From contig JBGCFH010000118.1 of assembly GCA_045106825.1 (NCBI GenBank), positions 1-64,000 of the forward strand: 64,000 nt of DNA, written 5' to 3'. Shown piece by piece: positions 1-9,205 of this stretch. How positions within the stretch are numbered: the stretch's first letter is position 1; every line of letters begins with the position of its first letter. The notes under the pieces were generated by a model. It saw nothing but the letters and a program-made list of their open reading frames with translations, was not told the origin of the DNA and did no database searches. This DNA is from CAWVWD01 sp045106825. GTDB lineage: Bacteria; Bacteroidota; Bacteroidia; Chitinophagales; Saprospiraceae. Both the position numbers and the translations under genes were made by a program.

Positions 1-195
1 GGAACATTTCAACGAGAAGAAGAAAAAGTGATTTATGGATTAACTAAAAATGTCAATACCAACAACCCGATTACCATCAATTTTATTGAGTATAAAAATA
101 TTTGGAATGATGTGAAGAAATGTAAAAACTGGAAAGATAAAATCCGAATTATTTTTGGCGGTTTGGTTTGGCGACCTGATTATTTTAATAATTAA
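1..195 (+). CDS. C-terminal end of a sterol desaturase / fatty acid hydroxylase-family protein (partial)
   Basis: Open from the first base of the window in frame 1 to a TAA at 193-195, giving 64 residues. The residues GTFQREEEKVIYGLT, followed about 35 residues later by WKDKIRIIFGGLVWRPDY, resemble the conserved tail of bacterial sterol desaturase family proteins (di-iron, His-box membrane hydroxylases). The His boxes would lie upstream of the window and cannot be checked. A hairpin terminator follows at once. The family call rests on the C-terminal pattern only. Confidence 0.6.
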   Translation, partial: GTFQREEEKVIYGLTKNVNTNNPITINFIEYKNIWNDVKKCKNWKDKIRIIFGGLVWRPDYFNN

Positions 196-219
196 AAGAA
201 AGAATTTTAATTTATATTT

Positions 220-250
220 AGACGTTAGATTTTATAAGAATCTAACGTCT
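220..250. terminator. Bidirectional hairpin terminator between convergent genes
   Basis: Perfect 12-bp inverted repeat (AGACGTTAGATT and its complement) around a 7-nt loop. It lies between the stop of the desaturase-like gene on plus and the stop of the ketosynthase gene on minus, where a shared terminator is expected. Degenerate copies of the TCTAAC motif continue just downstream. Confidence 0.7.
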
Positions 251-274
251 AACATCTAATATCTAAAGTCTAAC

Positions 275-1351
275 CTAAAACTGATAAATAATACAATTTG
301 CGTGCATACCCGAACCGACCGCTGCAAACAATACTTTATCACCTTCTTTAATATTAAAACCTTCTAAATCATCTCTTAAAACATTGTCTAACAAAGTTGG
401 AACAGTTGCGACAGAAGAATTTCCTGTTTGTTGTAACGTGATAGGAACTAATGAATTATAATCACCATCGTAATTATGTATTTTGAATAATTTTTCACCG
501 ATTGCTTTTATCATTTTTGCATTGGCTTGATGGAATAAAAACATATCAATTTCTTCAATTTTCGTATTACTTTTAGCCAAACATTCTGTAATCAAGTTTG
601 GAACATGTGTTACAGCATAACGGTAAACATTTCGACCAACCATCTTGATAAACATTTCTTCTTCATCTTTTTCATCGTTATATGAACTGCCCATTTTTAA
701 AAAATTCACATCATCCATACAATGAGAATACGTATGTGAAGCCAAAATACCTTTTGAGCTATCGCTTTCTTGTGCTTGTACAACTGTCGCTCCAGAACCA
801 TCGCCAAATAACATAGAATCCAAATCGTGATTATCTACAATACGAGATAAAATCTCAACACCAATAACCAAAATATTTTTCGCAGCACCAGCTTTGATTG
901 CTTGATCTGCTTGTATCATTGCTTGTACCCAACCTGGGCAACCAAACAAAATATCATAAGCAAAACACTGATGATTCTTAATTTTTAAACGATTCTTAAC
1001 TAATGCAGCCAAGTTTGGTAATAACAATGGATAATCTAAACCACTCTTTAAATTACCAAAATTGTGAGCAAGAATAACACCATCAATCGTCTCCTTATCA
1101 ATACCTGCATCTTCAATGGCTTGTTCTGATGCATAAACGGCTAACTGAACAGTATCCGTATTGTCACCAGCATAACGACGAGATTCAATACCTGAAATCT
1201 CTTCCAATTTCTGTACAATCTGTTCTGTCGGTTTGGTAACTTTCGTACCATCATGTTTATAAAAAGTATGATTGAGGAAGTAGCTATTATCAATAACTTT
1301 CTCTGGTAAAAAAGAACCTGTTCCAATAATAACCGAATTACGGTAAGCCAT
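275..1351 (-). CDS. 3-oxoacyl-ACP synthase III (FabH/KAS III)-family thiolase-fold enzyme
   Basis: A 358-residue ketosynthase. The Cys-His-Asn triad typical of KAS III is visible: Cys138 in DILFGCPGW, His274 in FLFHQAN and Asn311 in QQTGNSSVA. It also has the glycine-rich C-terminal end AAVGSGMHANCIIY. The family condenses an acyl-CoA primer with malonyl-ACP, and relatives make specialised lipids, so the substrate is not decided. I chose the start at MAYRNSVIIGTG because the family begins there and the 57 upstream codons of the longer frame are Lys-rich and cross a hairpin. The convergent neighbour is a putative lipid hydroxylase, so a lipid-modification role is possible but inferred. Confidence 0.85.
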   Translation of the reverse strand: MAYRNSVIIGTGSFLPEKVIDNSYFLNHTFYKHDGTKVTKPTEQIVQKLEEISGIESRRYAGDNTDTVQLAVYASEQAIEDAGIDKETIDGVILAHNFGNLKSGLDYPLLLPNLAALVKNRLKIKNHQCFAYDILFGCPGWVQAMIQADQAIKAGAAKNILVIGVEILSRIVDNHDLDSMLFGDGSGATVVQAQESDSSKGILASHTYSHCMDDVNFLKMGSSYNDEKDEEEMFIKMVGRNVYRYAVTHVPNLITECLAKSNTKIEEIDMFLFHQANAKMIKAIGEKLFKIHNYDGDYNSLVPITLQQTGNSSVATVPTLLDNVLRDDLEGFNIKEGDKVLFAAVGSGMHANCIIYQF

Positions 1352-1369
1352 TTTTTTGTATTTAATAAG

Positions 1370-1403
1370 AATCCCTCTAAGTCTCAAAAGACTTATAGGG
1401 ATT
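1370..1403 (-). promoter_or_regulatory. Stem-loop in the 5' leader of the FabH-like gene
   Basis: A 15-bp stem with one mismatch (AATCCCTCTAAGTCT against AGACTTATAGGGATT) around a 4-nt loop, 18 bases before the ketosynthase start. On the plus strand it is followed by T-rich sequence, so it could also stop read-through in that direction. No function is proven. Confidence 0.4.
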
Positions 1404-1835
1404 TTTCTTTTATAAAATATACTTTGCTTTTCATACAAACATACAATAAATCTTTTGAGATATTTTAACCTATACAAGGTTTTTTTATTGATTTGACAAT
1501 CAGTTTTATAAATAATTGTCATTCCTTGAATGCAAAAGGATTTGTCTCAACCTTTAAATTAAAAAAAATAAATCTATATCGGTATATATAAAAAATTATC
1601 ACCACACATTGTTAATTTAATGTTAACTTTGTGTTAATCGAATATGTATAACCATATTTTATTTGTGTTATATTGATATTTATATTAAATTATATGTTGG
1701 TTTAACCAACAACCTTTTAGTAAATTTTGAAGTTGTAAATTGTAGTCAATCATACTCAATCTCCTATTCATATCCTCACTAATTCCACACAATTTCAATT
1801 TCATTTAGTATTTAATAGTTGAAAATTATAGATTT
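1404..1835. other. Intergenic region between divergent genes, no gene seen
   Basis: AT-rich spacer that should carry the promoters of the FabH-like gene (minus) and the protease gene (plus). A TAACTTTG at 1624-1631 fits the Bacteroidota -7 element TAnnTTTG, but no TTTG lies 19-21 bases upstream, so I do not call a promoter. Nothing else is recognised. Confidence 0.4.
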
Positions 1836-3068
1836 ATGAAAATTAAAAATTACATATCACTATTTATAGTAATCATAATAATGAGTTGTTCTACTGATTT
1901 GATAGGACAAGCATTTGGATATTCTTTCAAGAAAGAGGGAAAAAAGCAAGTCAAATTAAAGTTTGAACGAATCAATAATTTAATCATATTACCATTTATC
2001 ATGAATGATTCTACTGAAGTAAAATTCATTGTAGATACTGGTGTTCGTCATACATTAATTACCAAAAAATCATACTTGGATAGTTTGAATTTGAATTATG
2101 GAAAGAAATATCGTTTGATGGGTGCAAATAAAGAATCTTTTGTAGATGCACAATTAGTTTATGGATTGAATTATGATTTTGGGCCTGTACAAGCAGTTAT
2201 GCAAACCGCATTGGTTTTAGATGAAGATTATTTTGATTTAGATAATTCGTTAGGAGTGTCGATTGATGGTATTTTGGGTATGGATTTGTTTATGCGTTAT
2301 GTTGTAAAGGTAGATTATGAGCTTAATATGATTACTTTGATTGAGCCTAATAAGTTTAAACCACCAAGTTCTTATCAATCATTAGATCTTGAATTGATTC
2401 AAGGAAAACCATATATTAATGTTGCGACACAATTAGATAATGGTCAATTATTAACGAGTACGTTATTAGTTGATTGTGGTGCAAGTTTAAGTTTGATGTT
2501 AGATATGAACTCTGACAAGCGGATAGTTTTACCCGAAAAACATATACATGGTACTTTCGGACAAGTGCTTGGGGGCAATTTAGAAGCATATGTTGGACGG
2601 GTAAATCTTTTAGCTTTCAGTTCCTATAATTTTAATAATGTAGTAACTAACTTTCAAATGCCATTTTGGATAGATACGCTTTCTAATAGTAATGGTTTGA
2701 TGGGTGGCGGAATCTTGAGTCGTTTTGATGTTGTTTATGATTGTGTTCATCATAAGATGTACTTACGCAAGAATCAACATTACGATGAACCGTTTACACA
2801 AGATAGAAGCGGTTTACATATCGAACTACAAGGTAATAGCTTTAATCAATTTATTATTGCAGATGTTATTCAAGATTCACCAGCAGATATTGCGGGTATT
2901 CAGACAGGCGATTTGATACTAAAATGTAATGGCAAACCGATACAACGGTTATCCTTAGATTATATCAATAATACATTACAAAGTGAATCTGAAACTATTG
3001 TGCGTCTAACCCTTTTGCGTAATAATGAAGAAGTTGATGTCAAGTTTAAATTGAAAGATTTGATATGA
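1836..3068 (+). CDS. Retropepsin-like aspartyl protease with C-terminal PDZ domain, probable lipoprotein
   Basis: 410 residues. An N-terminal hydrophobic segment ends in IMSC with Cys18 as likely lipidation site. Two aspartyl-protease-like half domains follow: the first has a classical DTG at 67-69 (FIVDTGVRHTLI) and a later GILGMD; the second has DCGAS at 213-217, a DTG variant. Residues about 326-405 form a PDZ domain (IADVIQDSPADIAGIQTGDLI). This architecture is common in Bacteroidota as a periplasmic or cell-surface protease of unknown substrate. The gene stands alone, with a palindromic repeat downstream. Whether the second, DCG-containing site is catalytic is unclear. Confidence 0.8.
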   Translation: MKIKNYISLFIVIIIMSCSTDLIGQAFGYSFKKEGKKQVKLKFERINNLIILPFIMNDSTEVKFIVDTGVRHTLITKKSYLDSLNLNYGKKYRLMGANKESFVDAQLVYGLNYDFGPVQAVMQTALVLDEDYFDLDNSLGVSIDGILGMDLFMRYVVKVDYELNMITLIEPNKFKPPSSYQSLDLELIQGKPYINVATQLDNGQLLTSTLLVDCGASLSLMLDMNSDKRIVLPEKHIHGTFGQVLGGNLEAYVGRVNLLAFSSYNFNNVVTNFQMPFWIDTLSNSNGLMGGGILSRFDVVYDCVHHKMYLRKNQHYDEPFTQDRSGLHIELQGNSFNQFIIADVIQDSPADIAGIQTGDLILKCNGKPIQRLSLDYINNTLQSESETIVRLTLLRNNEEVDVKFKLKDLI

Positions 3069-3166
3069 GTAAGTTGATGAAAATATTCTGATTTTTCACC
3101 ACAAATTATCATAGATTACATAAGACGTATTAATAATTTGTGAGAATCTGTGATAGGAAATAACAT

Positions 3167-3300
3167 TGGTTGTTTGACAATTTTTGCCAGTAGCGGCTAT
3201 TTTTAGCTGCCGTTTTTGTTTGAAATTGTTTACGGTAGCTAAAGACAGCCGCTACGTAAAACAATAATTTTTGCTTTTGGCAAAAATTGTCAATGAACCA
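3167..3300. repeat. MITE-like palindromic element with 23-bp imperfect terminal inverted repeats
   Basis: The outer arms (TGGTTGTTTGACAATTTTTG... and ...CAAAAATTGTCAATGAACCA) are complementary over about 23 bp with 3 mismatches. An inner pair GTAGCGGCT/AGCCGCTAC adds 9 bp. It lies between two converging genes and could act as a bidirectional terminator. A second copy with the same termini is at 14671-14825, and its inner GTAGCGGC...GCTGCCGT core recurs at 35998-36066, so this is a dispersed family. Confidence 0.7.
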
Positions 3301-3329
3301 TAACATTTAAACCTCTTTTGTATGACGGC

Positions 3330-5147
3330 TTAACTACTCAATACTTTATTATATTTCTCCACAGCCATTCTATACGCTTCGATATAATATCGACCTAAAG
3401 TATCCCAAGAAAACTGTTTTGCATTACTTTCTACTTTGTTACGTAAAGCAATTCTTTCTCGACGATTTTTCTGAACAAAATCAAACATATAATCTGCCAG
3501 TTGTTCGGCAGCTTCATCAAAACTTTGATGACGACGATTTACTAAATAAATGCCATCTTCCTCCATGTTTCGAATTTTGGATTTTGCATAATCTCCGAAA
3601 CCCGCCAAATCACTCGTTACAGTCGGAACACCTCGAACCAAACATTCAACTGGCGTATAACCCCAAGGTTCGTAATAACTCGGAAAAATCCCTAAGTGAC
3701 AACCTCGTACAAATTGATAGTAATCCAACTTAAATAATGGATTAGTAGAATCAATAAAATCTGGATGATAGATGATTTTCACAGGATTTTCTTCTTGATT
3801 ATACATCTTCTTTTCACGCATTGACTGTAATATTTCATCACTTTGGTCATCTACCAAATTATGCGTCACGATGATTGGTAAATAAGGTGTTTTCCATGAT
3901 AATAAAGTCTTTTTATAACGAAACTGCCAATATTCATCTACTAATTTATTTAAATCCGGCAGTGTATTATTACCATCACTTTGAGCTGCTTTAAGGTACA
4001 ACTTTTCACCAATTTGATGTTCAATAGCCGTACAAGTTTCCTTGATTTCTTCCATCAATGAACGTAACTCTAAAACCAACGGGTTAATCGTCGTATATGG
4101 CCGTTTGGTAATAAAAAACATAATTACGTTTTTATTAATTTTTGCTCGTTTCATGCGAGCATTTAGTAAATTAAGTGCTTCTAAAGTGACATCATAACCT
4201 TTATTGATATATTCATAACGACCAGAAGTGAAGAAATAAAGCGTATTATCTAAGTCAAAAGTATAATTATTAAAAAAATGTCCCATGATGAAATCATTAA
4301 TTTTCGTTCTATACTTTGCATGTAAATTTTGTAAATGATGAATATCTTCAAAACGATTGATATTCAAACCATTAGGTAGAATTATATCCGCTTTTCGTCC
4401 TAATAAAAACTCACATTCTGTATCTGTCACATGACTTACTGTACTCATTACATCTGTAACCTCTGCAGCCATTCTTTCAATCGTAGCTTGTGCTTCAATA
4501 CCAAAATGAGTTGCGGCTTCACGCCAATTTACCTTTGATAACTTTTTGTAAAACTGCTTATCATTCATCGCTAAGTAACGTCCCAAAGAGGTGGCGTGAG
4601 TCGTAAAAACCGTTGCAACAGGAATTTCTTCTCGTTTGATTTTTCCCATACTCGAACTCGCCATCCATTCATGAAAATGAACAATTACCTGTTTATCATT
4701 ATTTTCAGCATTGGTTATATGTTTCAAGTATTCATAAATCAACTCACCAAATACAACAACTTGATGTGCTAAATCATCAGGACGAATAAAAACACCATCA
4801 TTTTCGAGTAGTTCTGATTTAATCGTTGGTAGTTGATCAAATAACTGAAAAACATTAAATAAGATAACTTTTGGTTTTCCGGCTATTAGCCAGTAACCAT
4901 ATTCTACCTTAAATCCAGCCTCTCGCATACTTAGAACAGCCTTACCAAATGGAGAATTATAATCCTCTGAGGCTTGAAACTCAAAAGGTAAAGTATTACT
5001 CGTCATTGGTCCTAATAGGCAATATTGATCTCCCCAACGTTCTTTCATATAGGGTACTTTCGATTGTATAACCGTATATATTCCACCAACTTTATTACAA
5101 ACTTCCCAAGCGACTTCTATCAATAAAGGTTCGTAAAGACTATTCAT
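3330..5147 (-). CDS. Glycogen synthase, GT3 (eukaryotic-type) family
   Basis: 605 residues from the chosen start. The N-terminus EVAWEVCNKVGGIYTVIQSK is the GT3 signature with the KVGGI nucleotide-sugar loop. Near the C-terminus FPSYYEPWGYTPVECLVRG contains the E-x7-E motif of retaining GT-B glycosyltransferases. GT3 enzymes use UDP-glucose to extend glycogen and differ from the usual bacterial GlgA (GT5). The start MNSLYEPLLIEVAW was chosen because the 33 preceding codons are poorly conserved-looking and run into a T-rich leader. No other glycogen gene is nearby, so it is probably transcribed alone. Allosteric control as in eukaryotes cannot be judged from sequence. Confidence 0.9.
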   Translation of the reverse strand: MNSLYEPLLIEVAWEVCNKVGGIYTVIQSKVPYMKERWGDQYCLLGPMTSNTLPFEFQASEDYNSPFGKAVLSMREAGFKVEYGYWLIAGKPKVILFNVFQLFDQLPTIKSELLENDGVFIRPDDLAHQVVVFGELIYEYLKHITNAENNDKQVIVHFHEWMASSSMGKIKREEIPVATVFTTHATSLGRYLAMNDKQFYKKLSKVNWREAATHFGIEAQATIERMAAEVTDVMSTVSHVTDTECEFLLGRKADIILPNGLNINRFEDIHHLQNLHAKYRTKINDFIMGHFFNNYTFDLDNTLYFFTSGRYEYINKGYDVTLEALNLLNARMKRAKINKNVIMFFITKRPYTTINPLVLELRSLMEEIKETCTAIEHQIGEKLYLKAAQSDGNNTLPDLNKLVDEYWQFRYKKTLLSWKTPYLPIIVTHNLVDDQSDEILQSMREKKMYNQEENPVKIIYHPDFIDSTNPLFKLDYYQFVRGCHLGIFPSYYEPWGYTPVECLVRGVPTVTSDLAGFGDYAKSKIRNMEEDGIYLVNRRHQSFDEAAEQLADYMFDFVQKNRRERIALRNKVESNAKQFSWDTLGRYYIEAYRMAVEKYNKVLSS

Positions 5148-5615
5148 TTTGTTTATTTTTTTTATTAATGAATATTTGAGTTCTAATATGCGAAAACTAT
5201 CTAATAAACATACAACAAAGGTAACAGCATTACAATGATTTGACATTTTTTTTTATATTATTCTTCGATTATTTCTTTTTTTGTTAAAAATATGCAACCC
5301 TTCATTTTATCCATTGTCATTTCAAATATCAGATAATTACAAATTGAGCAAAACGTAATTTAACAACGATTCAAGCACAAAAAACGACAGTTCAGCGAAA
5401 TAAAATGCCAATTGTCCTTTAACATTTTCAACTTTGAATCGTCAATTATAATATTTGATTGTTCAAGTGTTTTTTATAACACAACAACAGTCGAACATTA
5501 AAACATGGAAAATCAAACAATATTTATAAACGGGATTTGGGAATTTTGGAATTTGCGAAAGGGAGAGATTGTAAAGCACTGATTATACCCAAAAATTAAA
5601 CAAAATAAACAAAAC
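5148..5615. other. Divergent intergenic region, no gene seen
   Basis: AT-rich spacer upstream of glycogen synthase (minus) and of the barrel-like protein (plus). It should hold both promoters, but I see no clean TTTG-N19-21-TAnnTTTG match and no repeat. Confidence 0.35.
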
Positions 5616-6173
5616 ATGAGAAAAGTAATTTTGCTCGCATTCGTTGGGATTTTAATTTCGGCAACCGCTTTTGGTCAAAAAGATGAAACATTATTTAACA
5701 AACTAAAATTTACAGGTGCTTGGGGAGGCTCTACTTTTCATTACGCACAAGTTGGTGAAGGTTACACAACACTTTCTGGTGGTTATGGTGGATTAGAGTT
5801 TAGAAAAGATATATTCATTGGTTTTGGTAGTTATAATAGTGTTAGTGATTTTTTTTCGGATAATACTTCGAATCGTTACAATATGAATTACAGTGGTTTG
5901 CTACTCGGTTATTCTCCGAAAGCACACAAAACATTACACTTACAAACCAACCTAATGTTAGGAAATGGAAACATTCGTAATGTGGAAATTGGTGAAAACG
6001 ATAATTTCGTATTCGTTCAGCCTTATTTAGGGGTAGAATTAAATGTTGTTCGTTGGATGCGAGTTAGTGTCGGTGGCGGTTATCGTGCTGTTTTTGACAA
6101 TAGTTTACCAGCAAACATATCAAATGCTTATGGCGAACTTCGCTTAAAGTTTGGTTGGTCTTGGGGAAGATAG
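5616..6173 (+). CDS. Secreted small beta-barrel-like outer-membrane protein
   Basis: 185 residues with a clear signal peptide (MRKVILLAFVGILISATAFG, cleavage before QKDET). The mature part alternates hydrophobic and polar residues, is rich in Gly, Tyr and Asn, and ends in aromatic-containing strands (AYGELRLKFGWSWGR), the usual look of a small 8-stranded outer-membrane barrel. No specific family is recognised. It is followed by a hairpin-rich spacer and then a GIN-domain lipoprotein on the same strand, with which it may be co-transcribed. The function is unknown. Confidence 0.7.
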   Translation: MRKVILLAFVGILISATAFGQKDETLFNKLKFTGAWGGSTFHYAQVGEGYTTLSGGYGGLEFRKDIFIGFGSYNSVSDFFSDNTSNRYNMNYSGLLLGYSPKAHKTLHLQTNLMLGNGNIRNVEIGENDNFVFVQPYLGVELNVVRWMRVSVGGGYRAVFDNSLPANISNAYGELRLKFGWSWGR

Positions 6174-6183
6174 AATACTATAA

Positions 6184-6291
6184 ACGGGCATTTATTACGA
6201 CTCACTTGACGAAATGTAATTTACAAATTATTTTTTCCGTCAATTGAAGAACAGGCGTTCTTCAATCCTCAAATGAGGCACAAATGCCCGT
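6184..6291. repeat. Multi-hairpin intergenic element
   Basis: The outer arms ACGGGCATTT and AAATGCCCGT are exactly complementary. Inside are a 10-bp hairpin ATTGAAGAAC/GTTCTTCAAT (6243-6266) and a CCTCAAATGAGG palindrome. It could terminate the upstream gene or stabilise the message. It resembles the REP/MITE-like elements seen elsewhere in the window but is not an obvious copy of one. Confidence 0.55.
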
Positions 6292-6343
6292 CAACTATTA
6301 AAATAATCAACTAAAAAAACAAATTTTTTAAATTAAAAAAACT

Positions 6344-7066
6344 ATGAAATCACTTACTTTAACAATGGTTTTGACAGCATTGATAACGTTATCAAGCTGT
6401 TGGGACGACATTAGATGTACGAATGCTGACGGCTTTATCGAAACAAGAACAATTCAATTAGATGCTATCGAAGGTATTGATTTAAGTATCAATGCGAATG
6501 TCTTTATTTCGGAAGGAACAACACAAGAAATTACAGTAGAGGGAAAAAGTGATGCTATTGAGAAATTAAAAATGGATGTTCGTAATGGAATTTGGACAAT
6601 TGAATTTGATCAATGTGTTATTAATCACGATTTGACCATCAATATTACATTACCAAAATTGACGTATGCAAAAATTTCGGGTTCGGGTGATATTTTTGGA
6701 GAAACACCATTTGATTCAAGTAATGACTTAGTAGAGTTCAAAATCTCAGGTTCAGGTTATATTAACTTAGAAATGAATGCCGCAGATATTGAAACTTCTA
6801 TTTCGGGTTCGGGTGACATTCGCTTAGCAGGTGAAGCAACAAATCATACGTTGAAAGTTTCGGGTTCTGGAAATTTGAGTGGTTATGATTTAGAAGCCGT
6901 CAATCAAATAATTACAATTAGTGGTTCGGGCAATACTGAAATCTTTGTTGATGGCGGAACTTTAGAGGCAAAAATATCTGGTTCAGGTAAGGTTTATTAC
7001 AAAGGAAATCCTTCTTCTTTCTCTGCCGATGTTACGGGTTCCGGAAGTGTGATTGATGCCAATTAG
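6344..7066 (+). CDS. DUF2807 (GIN domain, auto-transporter adhesin head-like) lipoprotein
   Basis: 240 residues. The signal ends in LSSC with Cys19 as lipidation site. The body is a beta-solenoid with the turn motif SGSG repeated at intervals of roughly 15-25 residues (KISGSGDI, KISGSGYI, SISGSGDI, KVSGSGNL, TISGSGNT, KISGSGKV, then VTGSGSV), diagnostic of the putative auto-transporter adhesin head GIN domain. Such lipoproteins are very common in Bacteroidota. A surface or adhesion role is assumed from the fold and has not been shown. Confidence 0.85.
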   Translation: MKSLTLTMVLTALITLSSCWDDIRCTNADGFIETRTIQLDAIEGIDLSINANVFISEGTTQEITVEGKSDAIEKLKMDVRNGIWTIEFDQCVINHDLTINITLPKLTYAKISGSGDIFGETPFDSSNDLVEFKISGSGYINLEMNAADIETSISGSGDIRLAGEATNHTLKVSGSGNLSGYDLEAVNQIITISGSGNTEIFVDGGTLEAKISGSGKVYYKGNPSSFSADVTGSGSVIDAN

Positions 7067-7559
7067 AAAATTAGAATGCAATATTTTAGGTAAATACTTC
7101 GACAGAATTAACAGGATTCTATATGATTTATAAAAAACTGTAAATCAAATGTTTATAAAAAAAATATGTCGAAATATTTAAGTAAACCTACTTATTAATA
7201 GAAATGTTAGAATGCTTCACTATTAGATTTTAGATATTAGATGTTTTTCAAATAACTTAAATTTTGTACTCCCAAATTAGTATTTCATTAAAATCAACAA
7301 AGTTTTGATTTCACAAGGCTGATAAATCTAATATTAACGTTTGTCTTTCAATAAAATGAAGGACAAACGTTTTTTATTCTTTCATTAAGCGAAGCCTTCG
7401 TTTATCGTTTTTAATCTACCCAGAACAATTTTCAAAGCGTCTTTTTAATTTTAACAATCAAAAAATAAGATTTATAAAGTCAATTCTACAAAATCTTGTT
7501 ACTTTTAAACCATCTTATCGTTAGGACTAAAAACAACAAACCTTCCAAACAAGCTATAA
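7067..7559. other. Intergenic region with degenerate inverted repeat
   Basis: Contains a loose inverted repeat (about 7088-7109 against 7172-7198, around the shared motif TTCGACA / TGTCGAA) and degenerate TTAGAT-type repeats near 7220-7245, then the terminator listed separately. No coding sequence is recognised. Confidence 0.4.
7336..7371 (+). terminator. Rho-independent terminator
   Basis: A 15-bp stem with one mismatch (AACGTTTGTCTTTCA against TGAAGGACAAACGTT), a 6-nt loop, then TTTTTATTC. It lies 270 bases after the GIN-domain gene, so the transcript would carry a long 3' tail through the degenerate repeat. Confidence 0.75.
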
Positions 7560-8444
7560 TTGAACCGAAGTAAATGGACATACATTAGCCATCAAGGCGA
7601 AAAAAGTATTATCACAATCTTGCATAGTCCGAGAGTAGGACACTTTGCTATTTTGATGAATCGTAAGATTATTTTGTTAGACAAAAAGGTTTTTGGTCAA
7701 GATTCTTATTCTTTTTTTATTGATGATGAGTTGTGCATTGTTGATATATTCGTTGTGAATAATAATACATATCAATATCAGTTTCGAGTAGATACAAAAG
7801 CCAAAACGGAACTAAATCAAACTCGGAAAGAAAAACAGAAGAAAAATTTACTCTATTCTTTAACGACTTTCGCAGGTTTATTTACGGCTGTCGGTATTGC
7901 TATGGCAGTCATATTTATGGTTCAAGACACAAAACTTTGGGAATCTATCAGAGACAATGCTGTACTTTCGGTTGCTAAAATCGACATTGTAGAATTACAA
8001 AAGAATCGGTTTCATGTGTTTTATACTTATAGAGATTCCGTTCGTATTGTTCAAGGTGTGGTAAGTTCTTACAAAGAGTCAAATCCTGTATTAGATAACG
8101 GTTTTCCTGTTCAACCAGACGATGCTTTTTTGGTAACTTATTCCAAAAAAGTCAAAACCAGTAGTAAATTACACCTCAATCATCCGACACATCAAACGGT
8201 ACAACGTTATCGACAGTTCGCTTCCGCCAAATACCTTAAAAACAATCCTAAAGCAATGCCAGAATATTGCAATTGCATCCTTGATATTGGGTACATGACA
8301 AAAGGCTGGGAAGGCTACGCTTTGTTGTATAATGCAACAACATCCTCATCTGATAATAAACGATTTAACACAAAAACGTATCAAAATTGGCTCAACTCAA
8401 AAGCATTTTTAGATAAAGAAGTAGATTGTTGGCAATATAAATAG
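7560..8444 (+). CDS. Conserved-looking membrane protein of unknown function, one central TM helix
   Basis: 294 residues if started at TTG 7560; there is no in-frame ATG until residue 33, so the start is uncertain. The N-terminal about 95 residues look cytosolic. One transmembrane helix follows at about 99-121 (SLTTFAGLFTAVGIAMAVIF), then a roughly 170-residue extracytoplasmic part with Cys at CNCILD and near the C-terminus. I do not recognise the family. The gene is unlinked to its neighbours by function. Confidence 0.55.
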   Translation: MNRSKWTYISHQGEKSIITILHSPRVGHFAILMNRKIILLDKKVFGQDSYSFFIDDELCIVDIFVVNNNTYQYQFRVDTKAKTELNQTRKEKQKKNLLYSLTTFAGLFTAVGIAMAVIFMVQDTKLWESIRDNAVLSVAKIDIVELQKNRFHVFYTYRDSVRIVQGVVSSYKESNPVLDNGFPVQPDDAFLVTYSKKVKTSSKLHLNHPTHQTVQRYRQFASAKYLKNNPKAMPEYCNCILDIGYMTKGWEGYALLYNATTSSSDNKRFNTKTYQNWLNSKAFLDKEVDCWQYK

Positions 8445-8578
8445 GTAATAAGTAATAAGTATAAAATATAAAACATCAAGTATAAAACATTCATAATCAA
8501 TTATTTAAATTATACTTCCATGCTTCACATCTTACACTTCACACCTCATACTTTATACTTCATACCTCATACCTAAAA
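8442..8578. repeat. Low-complexity inverted/tandem repeat of AGGTA-TGAAGTATAAAG type
   Basis: The left half reads AGGTAATAAGTAATAAGT..., and the right half is a run of near repeats of ACTTCATACCTCATACTTT-like units, roughly the reverse complement of the left. It would fold into a long imperfect hairpin just after the preceding stop codon and may work as a terminator. Confidence 0.5.
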
Positions 8579-8652
8579 AAAATTCTATTTGAAAATTTAC
8601 ATTCTATGCTTACCTTAGCTACGAATATTAACTGAATTAAACTTTTATAACT

Positions 8653-9090
8653 ATGGACAGTGCATTACATAATGGATTATTACACGCACATTCTGGCTTA
8701 CGTTGGGTCGTTTTAGTATTATTAGTAACGGCAATTGCACAAGCATTTGGTAATAAAGAAACAGCTTTGACAAAAAGTAATCGTAAGATTGAGCTGTTTG
8801 CAATGATATTTACACATATTCAATTAATTATTGGATTAGTATTGTACTTTTTGCCACAATCTAAAAATAATCTAAGCGAACCATTTTTGGATGCTGCGAC
8901 AAGATTTTATACCGTCGAACACCTTGTCGGTATGCTTATCGCAATCGCATTGATTACCGTTGGACACAGTAAAGCAAAAAAGAGCGAAAGTTTCAAACCG
9001 ATTGCAACTTACTATTTGATTGGATTAATTATTATTTTAGCAAGTATTCCTTGGCCATTTAGAGAAGGACTTGCAGGTGGCTGGTTCTAA
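8653..9090 (+). CDS. Four-helix membrane protein of the Bacteroidota 'cytochrome B' family
   Basis: 145 residues with four predicted membrane helices. Landmarks are HAHSGLRWVVL near the N-terminus, FTHIQLIIGLVLYF, the EHLVGMLIAIALITVGHSKAKK segment and the C-terminal IPWPFREGLAGGWF. This matches a conserved Bacteroidota family often annotated as cytochrome B. Several membrane His residues (in HSGLRW, FTHIQ and EHL) could bind haem, but that is inference. It appears monocistronic. Confidence 0.65.
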   Translation: MDSALHNGLLHAHSGLRWVVLVLLVTAIAQAFGNKETALTKSNRKIELFAMIFTHIQLIIGLVLYFLPQSKNNLSEPFLDAATRFYTVEHLVGMLIAIALITVGHSKAKKSESFKPIATYYLIGLIIILASIPWPFREGLAGGWF

Positions 9091-9205
9091 AAAATTATCC
9101 AATAAAAATTAGTCTGATATTTTTTAACATTTGCCGACAAAAAATAATTTAATATGAATTTGAAAGTATATTGTAGCTTTCTATAATCTTAAAAGTCATA
9201 TAATT

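Noticed and set aside
1352..1522. 57-codon N-terminal extension of the FabH-like protein
   Set aside because: Lys/Arg-rich sequence with no match to the family, crossing a hairpin; start at 1351 fits KAS III.
1609..1631. TTG...TAACTTTG as a promoter upstream of the aspartyl protease
   Set aside because: Spacing between the two elements is only 12 bases, far short of the usual 19-21.
8442..8578. Possible CRISPR-like array from repeated ACTTCATACC units
   Set aside because: Units are degenerate, contiguous, without equal spacers; better read as a low-complexity hairpin.
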